From NCBI GenBank assembly GCA_028564675.1, contig JAOVVO010000080.1, forward strand, positions 123,075-187,074: DNA of 64,000 bases. Direction: 5' to 3'. Positions 1-12,514 of the stretch are shown piece by piece. The position numbers and the translations under genes are program-made. The notes beneath the pieces are model-generated. The model was given only the letters and a program-made list of their open reading frames with translations, searched no databases and was not told where the DNA came from. The stretch comes from Onchocerca lupi. Taxonomy: Eukaryota; Nematoda; Chromadorea; Rhabditida; Onchocercidae. Each line of letters begins with the position of its first letter. Within the stretch, counting starts at the first letter, position 1.

Positions 1-821
1 GAAATCAAATTATAATAAATAACTACCAGTAATATTTATGAACAATGTAATTACTGAAATTAAAACATAATAAATAAACTATTAATAATATGTGTAAAAA
101 ATGTAATTGTTGAAATTAAAATATCTCATTCATAGATAACATAACATTTGCAGAAATTAAAAAAGAAATAAATGAAAATTAGAGCGATAAAATGTTGATG
201 AATAGAAATCTATCAGTCACATATAATAAAGATGAAAGAAAAAATGGATGAAGTAGAAAGGAAGAAAAAAGGGAAAGGAATGTTGGAATAATGATTGAAA
301 CCATGAGCATTCATAAAAATGGTTGTCAAATTTGAATTTGTCATTTGAATAGTTGTTGTACTGGTTGCAAACTTCTTCCATTATATGATGTGTAGGCAAT
401 GTAATTTGTTTATTTTAGACAATTATTAAATTTAAGAATTACTAATAGTAATAATTCACCTAGTTAACTATATATATATATTTGTTTTTCGTCACTCCTG
501 CAAATCAATAACGTGTGACAAATGTGTCACTTGGCTTTTGTCCTCTCATATATCATCACTAAGCAGTGGCAAATGCTTCACCTGATATATACTTTTATCA
601 CTCGTAAATATCGATAATTCCCAATGAGTTAGTTTGATGTGAGAGTTACTAAATTATTAAATTCTAATTTACAAATTTTTTCTATTCGGAATTTTCTAAA
701 TTTTGGAATTTAATCGTATAATTTTCAATATTTCATACATTTCTTGCCAATATTTCATTAGAAAATTTCAGATATAATTTATTATTATTTGATATTAGAA
801 ATTAAAGGCAAAATCGACTGG
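1..821. other. 5' flank of the Dispatched-like gene
   Basis: AT-rich non-coding sequence; no exon is supported. Around 490-600 there are several short related motifs of the form TGTCAC/CACTTG/CACCTG that could be regulatory, but nothing identifies a promoter. An acceptor-like ...GATATTAG ends at 798, 23 bases before the start codon of the next gene, and could be a spliced-leader addition site (inference). Confidence 0.4.
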
Positions 822-3800
822 ATGATGAAATGGCGAACATTTTCCGAAAAATTGGAAGCAATTACTATAAATGTACGAGATAGGTAAAAATTTTTATTCA
901 TATCAATTTTGAACTCGTATTTCATAAGCTACCGAATATAGAAACATGGAAATCCGGTGCCATTTTTTTCTTAAATTTAAAATTGTCCATGGATATTTTT
1001 GAAGAAAGTGCATAATATGCCAGAGGTGAATCATCTCATTTTAATTTACTTTTGTCTTTGATTAGAATCACTAGGCAATTTAAAATTATTAGATTTATTA
1101 GCTAATACATACGCTTTGTCGTGAAAGTTTCTAAATACTTGGCATAGACGAATAGATGAGATAAAAATTAAATTGACTGGCAGAGGATTCATCCTTCTTA
1201 TATAAACAATTATCCGAAAATATTACGAGCGAAATCAATCGCTAAGTTTTCTTTTTCATTAGTATTCAATCGAAAGCCTGCTCCCGGAATCTTCTTTGAA
1301 AGTTTGTTTGAGCATTCTTTCGATCTGTTTGAGCTTTATTTTCGTTCGTACTCTCTTCTGGTTGGTCCTAATTCTTCATTTTGTTTACTATATGTCAACC
1401 ATAGCACAATTTACACCATGTCAACATAGCGCAACGAGAGAGTTTGTTTGATCCATGTCACTGTGGCACAGCACAATTTACAACAAAATGTTGATTATAG
1501 CGTAAAAGGTCAAAAACTTGGTTATACTAAGACATTTCTATAATGCAAAAATTCTTCAACTATTCCGTCATATCTATATTCCAAAAAAAAAAAATATTTC
1601 GGTTTTTCCGACATTTTTCTTGAAAATATCTTACCATCTTGCTGTCGTTGAAAAGTATTTATTCCAGGATAGAATTTAAAAGAAAAATATTGCTTTATTA
1701 TTATGCAATTAAAAGATGTCCAATTCATTAATTTTAAATTTCCAATTTATGCATTCGTTTGATCAAATGAATTCTTTTAATTTCTTTCAGCTATGTCAAC
1801 TTTTTATTACACTATTCCCTGTATGTTATTATTTTTACAATATTAATTTCGTTATGTTTGTCAGTTTATCCAGTACTATTTTATTATGATACTTTCGTAT
1901 TCAATCCATCAGTTGTAAGTGTAATTCATTTTATTTTTTGATTAATAAATTAATTTAAGGATAAATTTTTGAACATACTTAAAAAAAAGGAGTGCTTTAC
2001 TAAGGATGCTGAGAAAAAATCAGTCATTTGATTCAAATTTTTATTTTTAATTTTAAATGTTAAGTCAGGAAATTTAAACGCAACATTTTTTACTTTCTCC
2101 AATTTCATATTTCAATTTATAAAATTAGATAAAATAAACTTTATTTTAACTTCAACGAAATTATATCTTGGAATTTCACGCTAATGAACTCTTTACATCT
2201 AAGGGATTTGAAACTCGTACTACTTTTTTATCAAACCAACGATTAGCATTGGAAAGTTTGATCGATATAGCTGCCGGCGAAAAGCATATCAAATCAGTAC
2301 GTAAACGTGATATAACCCATGGTGAAATACAACGAAAGTTAGCAAATTTAATTTAATTGGTTCGAATCAAGAATGATTATCATATCTTTCAAAATATCTT
2401 CACTTTTTTCTCAAAATTCATGAAAATTTCACAAACATTTTTCAATTTTACATTGTAAATTTCAATTTAACAATTTAACATTGTAAACTTCTCGATTTCA
2501 TTCATAAAGTTTACAGGAATGACCGATTTCTCGACTATAAAAGTATTAAGAAAAGCGAAATACAACCGAAAATGCCACATAATGCATGTGAACAATATTT
2601 CGTCCTTGGTACCATGATTCCATATGAAATCACCTTAGTATTGTCGAAATTAATTTTCAAAGTATCATCGTTCAATAATGTATGTACTATATTTTAAAAT
2701 ATATTTTCAAAGAAAAAAAAAAAAAAAAGATACTCATCGAATCGATACATCGATCTAGTCAAAAAGATCGATTAGATTTGATCACTGCTTAGGCATTGAC
2801 ATATCTTGTTTTGAATTACTCATACATAATCCACAGTATATTTCTTACTGTACATTGTTGGCACTTCTCAATCAAGTACCATCAATTGTTTGCATCATAA
2901 TAAAGGATATTTAAACTAGATTATCGCATAAATTAAAAAAATTTTGCATTCGGAACATTCTTGCGATTTTTTAAATTCCTCAATTACTTCTTTTATTCTT
3001 TGCAGTTATTCAGTATGCATATAATGCGACGATTATGTGCCATCGATTCAATTATCGATAGTGAAATTAGTTTGAATAGTTTGAATGGAACAAAAATAAA
3101 GCGTTTACCGTTTTCCTTTAATCTTCCATACTACACAATGTGTTTAAATATGGATATGTCATCAAATATGAATTCATGCTCTTCACTTAATTCTGATTAG
3201 TAAGTTTATTTTTAGATTTTGAACTTTCAATTTATCAAAGATAGAATTCGAAATAATGATAATATACGCATAGATAAAAGAGAACGTTGGAATTCAATGC
3301 TGCAAAGAATGTATCGGGATCTATCTTTTAGAAAATGTTTCAGAATCTATTCTATAGAAATTGTGTTGAATCTATTATGATAAGTTCTAATGCCAATAGA
3401 AAATGGTTGTAAATAAGTTTTGCTGAATTTCAAATTTGAATCGTTTTGAAAATACTAATTCTTGCGTGTATATTTTAGTTTATTTTGCTTCAGAAATGTC
3501 TTCATCATTGAGATCAATCGATCCAGTTTATGTGATAATTTCAGCATTGATATGTTCAAATCGCTTATCTTATCATGTCAGTCTGACGATTCACCAGTTC
3601 AATGTCAACTACCTATTGCTAAGCAGCTCTCCAATATAATATTTCAAAAAAATGATGGACCTATAGATGTTAATCAACCGTTTTATTTCTCTGTAGTTTT
3701 ACCGGTATTTACTTATCTTGAATAATTTGTACAAATTAATCTTGTCAATTTTAATGCCATAAACGAGATGCAAACAAGTTAGAAATAATATATTCATTAT

Positions 3801-6800
3801 TCTTTATTGCTATACTGCTTAAAATTTCTAGGAATTTCTAAAAATTACGAGGAATTTAAAACTTCAAAGAATTCACCGAATAAGCTTGCTTCCTTATAAT
3901 TTCGACATACGCTTGGATGATTTCTTTGATAGCTGATTTATTTATTTTTATAGATTTCGATCTAAATTTCGATTTAAACATTTCGGTGATTTATAGATTT
4001 CGCAATCGGATGATGGCAAATCAAATCTTCAATTTTATTCAAATTTGCTTCGAAAACTGCAAGAGGATTATAAGGGCGATGAGCTGGAATTAATGGGAGC
4101 AACATTTGGAGTTAAAGAAGGTTTATTTGTGTATGAACTTCGAGGTGATGTACAACTTGGCGTATCTGCTGTTGTTCTTGTGGTACTTATCATACTGATA
4201 TATACCGACAGTATTTTCTATACATTTTGCATCACTTTTAGCATAATATTATCCATCGGTGTTGCTTTCTTCGTTTATACGGTTTGTTTCTTTCGTTTTT
4301 TAATTATTTCATAATTCTTTCTTTTAACTAATACATAACACCAAACGTTTCATTTACTGATAACTGTAACTATTACTAAATGTTCCATTTATTAGTAATT
4401 ATTACTAAATATTTCATACATCATTATGGTAGAAAATAAACAGAAAAAAAACTGAAGCTATCTTTCAATTTATTGAATAAATGGTTCATTTCATCACTTA
4501 CTTCAAATTTATGCAATCTATCATCAAAACGATAATAGATAATTTATCATTAATGGAAAAGTTTTTGGCATCCATTACAGGCTTAAACTTTTTTCGATTA
4601 GTTTGAAAATTTTTTACAGTATTACATTCTTAGTATTATATGATGAATACAAATTTAATTGGATGAGATGGACGATAATTTCTGGAAAATTTAGAAAACA
4701 ATTCGGTAAAATTGTGAAAAGAAGTTTCAAAAAGAAAATAAATAAACCTAATTATTTTTTCACTTCATTCAATTTTTGTTCGGATAAGTAAGCCTAATTA
4801 GTTTTTTTTCTTTTTTCTTTTTTGATCTTTTTCTCGATGTATGTGTTTGAAAGACTTTGCCATTAGTATAGAAAATATTTATGAAAACGAATTATTGAAA
4901 TTCATTAAACGAAGTTCATTTATATGATGGGAAATGTCTGAAAGGAAATTTGCAAACAACAAATGGATAAATCATAACTATTTTTAGATGCATGAAAAGA
5001 AATAAATACCAAATGATCTTTTTTCCTCCATTACCAACCATCCTGCATCAGCGGCGTTTGTTTAATCTGGAAAAGTTCAGTAATCATATGACCTTAAAAG
5101 GTCATTTATCTTGGCGAATAACAATTATGCAGCCATTAAATGAAATTAATAGACTGCAAAATATCCATCCAGAAAAGAAAAAAGACTTACCTGATGAATA
5201 CTTATAAATTACCCCCTCGTTACCTTTAAAACGACAAATGAATCAATAATAGTTGGACGCTGTTGTTTTGACGTGCTGTTTTTTTCCCTTCTTAGTACTA
5301 TTTTTTTCCAATTCTTGCTTTCTTATACAGTGAATTTCATACTTTAGACTTTGTAGGCTATTATTTTCTTCAAAATAGAATTCTTTTCTTACTAAAATCT
5401 CTTATGTTAAACACAAATACCATTTTTGATTAGTTAACTTATACTTTCACCTAAAATTCATACGATATTTCACTGGAAGACGTAGGATTTTGAAAAATCT
5501 TTTTTAACTATTTCAAAAAATTCGAAATATCTTGAAAATAGATTTTGCTAGCAAAATTTACTTTTCCATTTGTATATAAGATTTAGTAAAACTTATAAAT
5601 TATTAATTTTTTTGAAAAAATTTCAGGTAATTCTTGGAGTTAAATTTTTTCCATTTTTAAATTTACTTGCAATGATACTTGTTGTTGCTGTGGGTGCCGA
5701 TGATGCCTTTCTTTTTATGCATCAGTATCGGAAGCATAAAGAGGTTAACAAATTTGATAATTTTCTCATTTTTTGTCTTTTTTTTTTTTGTTTGTGAACA
5801 ACCAGAAATACACTTTATGTAATTAATTTATTAATTATATTCTATAGATTTTAAAAATTGAATAAGATTATGACTAAATTGAGTCTAGTCGTTATCGTAT
5901 TTAATGTGACTAAATTGATTGTAATACGTTGTTTTACCGGACTACATTTTGCAGCTTTCCTATAAACAGTAAGATTTTTTCGGTAATCAAATCATTGAAT
6001 AAATGTTACACTTTTATTAAATTGCGTTTTAGGATGCTGGCAAAAAATGGTCACCAATATTACTGAATTATGATATGAACAATATAAAGGAGGAAATTTC
6101 TGATAAGGAAGAGGTAATCTTTCAGTGATTTATTGATAAATGGATTAATGCATTTCGCTATGGCTGCCACATAATTTCTCCTATCATGATATATTCTGGT
6201 GACAGTGATAATGATAATTTGGTAATATAGTGATAATAACAGTAATGATAAGGATAATCATTCGAGTGTCATCTTTTATTTTATAATACCTGTTACCTTT
6301 GCTATTTATCTTTGAAACAATATTCCATGAAGTATTCTATTAGAGCAAACTTATTTTCATTTGTTAATTTGATGATAGAAGTTTTAGTTAATGGAATATC
6401 ATCGTAGACAGGTGATATCAGGTTTAAGTGATGCCTTATCACATGCTGCAATTTCAATGTGGGTTACATCAGCAACCACTGCTGTTGCATTTTTCGCTAA
6501 TCTTGCTTCAGAAATTATGGTTCTTAGGTTGGTAAAATATTTATAAGATATCGTTCCCAGTCAAAAAATATTTAAGTCCAAGATTGGAATTTGAAAAGGA
6601 TTTAGTTAAAAAAAATAAAGTATTTAAATTTAAAGTTAAGAAATTTCAAATCAATAAATTTTCAGTAGCAAAATTTTTCAGAGCAAAAAAAAAAAAAAAA
6701 AAAAAAAAAGAAAAATCAAAGGGTCAATACATGCGATCTTTCTGTTTCAATATTTTCCTATTTTAAGTTCCTTGGTTTTCCTGTTTCAGGTGGAAGTGAA

Positions 6801-9800
6801 ATATTTATTTTTTGTGCTTTCTGTTTTAGGTGTTTTGGTATATATGCTGGAACATTAATGATTATCAATTACATACTAGTGATAATAATACTGCCTGCTG
6901 CAGTAATTGTTAGTGATGCAAGTTCTAAATCATTTACTGTTCCGAAATTCTTTATTTCGAGACTAAAATCTCGAATTAGTCAATTTCGGCAAAGTGCTGC
7001 TGATAGTTTTGATGTAATATTCAGCAGATTAATTCCACAAATAGTATATATTATTCGAATACCATTGATATTACTAACACTTGTTGCATTTACTGCATCA
7101 GTGTATGCAATTGTTAAAACACCTGGAATTCGATTGCCGGAAAAAAATTCAATTCAGGTTATTTAGTTCATAATTTATTTCTTTTTAATTTTAATTTAGA
7201 AAACAGTTAAGTGACAATATGTTTATAATGGAAGATTAGTATTAGTAAATGATAGTAATTAGCAATCTAATGAAGTAGTTAGTAATTAGTCCTGACAAAT
7301 CAATTAATCTTGTTACCTCGTTCATGACTCATTTTTTTTTAAATTTCGAATTAGAAAACAATTAAATGATAATATGTATGGAAGAATAGTATTAAAAAAA
7401 AAAAGATTATTATTAATAAGTGGCAATAATTAGCAATCTAAATAAATAATCTTGACAAGTAAATCAATTTTAATAAAACCAAGAAAATTATTTTACTATT
7501 TTTTAGTTTTTGCGTTCTAATCATCCATATGAATGGTTCGATGAAAATGCTGCAACATTATTCGATTTTTCGGTTGGTCAACCTCCAAAAATGAATATTA
7601 TTGCCATTTGGGGCATTAAACCAACAACGTTAGTAAATTGAAATTCTTTTCAAAACGAAGAGATTATATAATCAGAATAAATTTTGGAATTTCAGGCAAT
7701 ATCTTGAAGACATGAATAATTCTCTATAATATGTAAAAACCATATCTTTCAGAATTATGTATTTTGGGAATGTTTGAAAATGTTTCAAAGGAACTTCCGC
7801 AAACCACTAATAATTACTAATTTCAAATCTTGATAATTCGAGAATTATTTGGGAATTTCACTAATGTATTTGACAATCCAATAAATTAATGAGAAATTAT
7901 TGCATTCTAAATTGCTTTGTTCGTTTTGAGTGTTGAAAAGTTGAATTTTTTAATTGAGAAATATATTTAAATACTTTCTAGGACGGGAAGTTCTCTAATT
8001 CCAAATGATAAAGGATCGCTAAATATAGATACTGAATTTGCTGATATTTTGGCTAATCATCTACTGGAATTTCAGGTTAGTTGTTAATCACAAGCTAACA
8101 TCAGTTTATAACTTATCTCAACAAGTTAAATCGTAGAAATTTTGGAAACAAATGTAGCTCAAGATCTCTTCTTCCAATCAAATATTTCTGAAAAATCAAA
8201 TTTATGTATTCCGTTTTAAAATTTAAACTCGAATATTTTTTCAAAGTGAGTGCAATGAAATTCTCAATTAATATTCACCAATTGTAGGTATTGCTTAAAA
8301 ATATCAGCCGTGAATCGAACCTACGTGTGGAAGGGAACTTATGGTTAGATGGATTCATTGAATGGACAAATTTGAATACAACTTCTCGTGGTTGCCAACT
8401 ATTTGGTGTAAAACAGTTTGAAGTATCAACTGTTCTTTAATTACTTCAAAATTTTCTTTTATCAAAAGTTTTTTTTTCTTTTAAATTTAAAATTAGCTAC
8501 TTTTTATCAATAATGAAAGACACATTTGTTGACATTGATTTCATTATTGGATCATTTTTGGTATGATTTCACGATGATAATTTAAATTCTTGGATGATTT
8601 TTTTTAATATGAAAGGATTGACTATGTGTTTAAATTTAAATTTAATAAAAATTTGAAAAGAATAAAAACTAAACCAAAATTTATAAAATTAAAATTTAAA
8701 ATCAGGATTTATATTCAAAATTTCAAATTACATATAATTAACTTTTCGCATATTCAAATTTGAATTTAAAATAGAAATTTTAAAAAGTTAACATCTCTTG
8801 ATAATATTATAAAAGTCCAGAACTTTTTTTTTTTTTTTTTCAGTCGAAATCATTTTCCGGCGATCAGCTTTCCCGTTGTCTTCTTCAATATGGCCATGCT
8901 ATGTCACTTCCGATATTTAATCAGTGGGATCAAAAAGATAGCGATGGACCAATTTTTGATAAAAATGGCGACTTTTTGGCGTATTTTTTAGTAACTTATA
9001 GCAGATATAATTTTTCATTGGTTTTCAAAGAAATGAAACCATTTTTCGATTTCATGTCCGATGTAAGGGATGCGGTAGAACGAAATGAACTTTCAAGTAA
9101 CTTATATCGGTTCACATATATTTATTACTTTAAAATGAATAACAAATTTTATTTTATCCATCATATTTCTTTTTTTTTTTTCCTTTTTATGAAATTGTTT
9201 ATGGACTTAAGATAAATTAAACAAAATGGTTAAATGGAATCAGTAAGAATTTAGAAATTTCAATCTTTCAAAATTAATATATCTTAGAATTATATTACTG
9301 AATAATAAAGGAAGGATTTTTTAAATTATTCAGTATTTTCGACTTTCTATTACAGAATTTAACCGTCCTATAATGTTATCGAACAGTCAGATAACAAAAT
9401 TATATGATTTATTGGAACGTATTTTGAATGGTACTGCTACTTCGGTGTTTATTTCATTGATGGTTAGTATGGTAGTGATAATTGTTATCACTTTTGATAT
9501 GATGCTTTCACTTTTGGCTATGATTTGCATTTCAGCCGTTGTTGTTATAACTATTGCTATCGTATTTTGGGCTGGTAAGTTTCAACTATTTTAATATTTT
9601 AAAAAAAATTCTTTTTTTGTCAAAGATTTAAAAATTTGCTTGCCCAAACTTTTATGATTATAAACATGTATATATTTTAAAAGGGAAGAGTTGATTTATT
9701 TTAATATTATAAAAAATGTTTTTTTTCGAATTTGAAAGTTTGTTCACTCGAATTTTTTAGGATTATAAATGTATATTTTTTAGGTTGGACAATTAATGTC

Positions 9801-10565
9801 GTCGAAGCAACAATAATTGTCTTAACAATTGGTATGAGTTTCGATTATTGTCTTCATTTTGCTGTTGGTTTTCGATTTCATAAAACCAGTGATTACAGGT
9901 AATTTTAATTTCTCACTCAGAGATTTTTATTTTCATGTATCATTTCAGTAAATATTCGATAAATGCAAGCAAATTATTCCTAATTGGCATAATTATTTGC
10001 TGAAAATTAAATATTTTCATCACTTTTTTTTACTTTTTTTAAAGTCTTGTTTAAAAATAACTTATGTGCATTGAAAATGATGATGAATGAATATTTCATT
10101 CATCTCTTATCATTGAAGTTATATTGTAATAATTGATGAAAATATTTAACTTTTACTAGAAGTCGCGCTAATTAATAATTATTTATTTTCATAATCGAAT
10201 GTATTTTGCTTATTAATAATTAGCGAGACATTTATTAATAATCAATGATACTTTTTTTTTAATTTATTGATTTTAATTTTACCAATAAATTTCCTTAATC
10301 ATTAAAATTAGATTGTTTCCAACATTTCAGTATAATAGCATCGGCTGTTGGTATTCCCGTACTTCTGGCAGCTGTTTCATCATTTTGTTCAGGATTTGTT
10401 CTGATCGGTGCTTCAACACAAGCATTTTATGAGATCAGTGTGTTTCTTATGTTAATTACAGTTATAAGTTTTACTGTTGCAGTATTTGTTTTTCCTTCAG
10501 CGGTTACTTTATTACTGCAGTATTGCTGCTCATCAGTTGATCGAGCTGCGATCACTCGATTTTAG
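822..10565 (+). CDS. Dispatched-family RND transporter (CHE-14-like), 18 exons, complete
   Basis: Exons: 822-883, 1791-1914, 2204-2337, 2517-2679, 3006-3199, 3479-3704, 3997-4281, 5627-5743, 6033-6113, 6388-6527, 6830-7157, 7507-7628, 7982-8075, 8288-8422, 8844-9096, 9356-9574, 9784-9898, 10331-10565. All junctions are GT/AG and in phase, giving about 1008 residues. TM1 lies near residues 28-50, followed by GFETRTT, a Dispatched-like motif. A sterol-sensing-type bundle follows (about 350-530) with GADDA at 419-423 in TM4. A second extracellular loop has HPYEWFDE and a GIKPT...PND.GSL stretch. A second bundle (about 800-1000) has GMSFD at 909-913 in TM10. The paired acidic GxxxD motifs are the proton/cation-relay sites of RND pumps. 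Dispatched exports lipid-modified Hedgehog-type proteins; in C. elegans the family member CHE-14 acts in apical secretion of cuticle and sensory epithelia. Length is near that of nematode CHE-14 and shorter than vertebrate DISP1. A Patched-related protein is less likely because of GFETR and GIKP. No frameshift or stop interrupts it. Confidence 0.92.
4663..5207 (+). CDS. Putative nested two-exon ORF inside intron 7 of the Dispatched-like gene
   Basis: The 1345-base intron 4282-5626 contains two open segments that join in frame: an exon beginning at the acceptor ...TTTTTTACAG (ends 4619) and ending at 4787 before a good donor (gtaagc), then 4988-5207 after ...TTTTTAG, ending in TAA. The first in-frame ATG is 4663, giving about 114 residues. 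The product would be very basic ([16 protein letters not shown] near the N terminus) and end in LPDEYL. It cannot be an ordinary cassette exon: it enters in phase 2, whereas exon 7 of the host leaves in phase 0, and the host reading frame continues perfectly from 4281 to 5627. It could be a nested same-strand gene, an alternative terminal exon pair, or chance. No family was recognised. Confidence 0.35.
7190..7480 (+). repeat. Intronic two-unit degenerate duplication (~150 bp)
   Basis: Intron 11 of the Dispatched-like gene (7158-7506) consists largely of two diverged copies. Both contain GAAAACA(G/A)TTAA, ACAATATGT/ATAATATGT, GGAAGA.TAGTATTA, TAGCAATCTAA and CTTGACAA in the same order. Non-coding. 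Confidence 0.6.
9580..9783 (+). repeat. Intronic two-unit duplication (~105 bp)
   Basis: Intron 16 of the Dispatched-like gene is two diverged copies in tandem; each has TATTTTAATATT, an A-rich run, a T-rich run, CGAATTT/CCAAACTTTT, GATTATAAA and TGTATAT. The second copy ends in the functional splice acceptor TTTTTTAG. Confidence 0.5.
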
Positions 10566-10609
10566 ATGATCAAAAGTATGACTTTTACATACCTTTTCTA
10601 ATGCAATTT

Positions 10610-10919
10610 AAAAAATTGCAGAATAATTCATAATAAATTTGAAAAGGAAATTCAATCAGACTTAGCATGAATTTGATAAATATTAAATACTGGATGTATC
10701 GAGAGGTAAACAGACATCTAAGATGTTACCACGATTCTTTTTGCATTTCAAAGCAATTTAATTTGTAAAAAAATTCATAATAAATTTGAATAAAAATTTC
10801 GTCCATCTTGACATGAATTTGACAAATACTAAATATTGCATGACATCGAGAAATAAAGAGACATCCAAGATGTTACTTTTTTTTTTGCATTTCATAGCAA
10901 AAAGCTATGAAATGCAAAA
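10610..10919. repeat. Two-unit ~155-bp duplication ending in a perfect hairpin
   Basis: Immediately downstream of the Dispatched-like stop codon are two diverged tandem copies sharing AATTCATAATAAATTTGAA, CATGAATTTGA, AAATACT and AAGATGTTAC. The second copy ends in a perfect 16-bp inverted repeat (arms 10883-10898 and 10904-10919, TTTTGCATTTCATAGC, 5-nt loop). It may lie in the 3' UTR. Function unknown. Confidence 0.6.
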
Positions 10920-12510
10920 TACAAGTTTTGACCGCTAAAAAGATGAAATATAAACTTTATACATTTTGTCAATTGCTTCACAACTGGTTAAAAACAAGAT
11001 GTTAAATGAACGGTTAGCAGAAGTTGACATTTTTTGAATCCGGCTTATACTTTAAATTTAGGTCAAAAAATAAACTACTTGATTTTATCATCAAATCTTC
11101 GAGAGTACATCTATCTAATGGCGTACATCTATCTAATTCTTATTTAAGTTCACGAGTTCACGTATAAATATATTAATTGTCTATTTTCTTTTATTCGATT
11201 GGCATACCAATTCATCATTAAGAAAATTAACGTGTCCCATTTATTGTTGTCAAAACAACCCTAATTTGAAAAATGAAAATTTGAAAATGTATGGAAAATG
11301 AAATTATGACCAAAAATCCATACAACTTTGTCATCTCGCTGCTTATATCAAACAAATTGCCATTGCTGACGATTGAAAGTGGGAAAAGTGATCGAATCAG
11401 AACATCAAAAGTATATGCGGAAATCAAACTGACCTTTATATAGAAGATAAAAAAGCAAGTTGAAAATAGAAGTTTAATTTCGATTTCAATAAAGAAAGAA
11501 TTTTTGACGGAATGATTAATTTAATCCGAATAGTCTATATTGATAACCTATTATGATATTTGCATTCATCCGATTCAAAAGAAGCGGAAAGAACGGAAGA
11601 TAAGCGATAAAAGATATAAAATTCAATATGGATGAGTATTTTCAGAGATGTAAAATAGTATGATTGTTCCTGTTCAGCATATCAAAAAACACATGATGTG
11701 ACAATAATGAAAATTGCAGTAAACCTGCAACATCCGATTCCGTTCATCGGAAATGAAATGTGCTAGAGCTAATCAAAAAAATATTTTTCTTCGTCTTTTT
11801 TCTTTTTTTTCTTTCTCTTTTTTCGTCATCCGATCAAGCAATCAAGCATTTTTCTTTCATTCAATGGTAACTTTCCTCATTCAGATCAGTTAATAAACTT
11901 TAATTCAAGTATTAACAAATTCCATTTCATTTTAATCAATTATTTGTAGCCATGTAATAACGAAGATTGGAAATTTGGTGACATTTGGTAAGGATAAAAG
12001 ACATGTATAATCTTGAATTATGATGATATTCAGAATTAATCGTATCGAACATATAGGACTAGGTCCTATATTAATAAGATAGCAGAATATAGATGGACGA
12101 AAAGAAATTAATCCATGTTAAATTAACCAATGATAATTAACCCGTGATAATGCTAACCTATAATTCTGAAACTGATCATAGTAAATTAAGTAAGATTCAA
12201 GTCATGCTCAAAACTAAAGTTTCTAATTATGCTTATTTCTAGATAAGCTACATCGTGATGGAATATTTATCGGACAATCCGGTGAATAACTGATACATTG
12301 CAAAATTATAAATTTCTTCTAAAGGTTGTCGAATTTAGTCTTAAACTTAGATGATTTCTCGAGAAATTTTATGTATTTAATATTGCAGTGAATATGGCAA
12401 TTGACATTGGGTTAAATTGTATCATCTCCATCTTTGTTTTTAAGAAATGTTAGACACAAATTGATCTGTAAAACAAAAATTGTGAAAAGGATCAGTTTTT
12501 ACAATTTAAT
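10920..12510. other. Intergenic AT-rich stretch, no gene seen
   Basis: No exon with coding character on either strand. Short open frames here (for example minus strand 11227-11427) lack family similarity and consistent splice sites. Confidence 0.5.
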
Positions 12511-12514
12511 CGAC

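Noticed and set aside
2352..2372. tRNA-like TPsiC box (GGTTCGAATC)
   Set aside because: No box A at the right distance and no cloverleaf; it is the start of intron 3 of the Dispatched-like gene.
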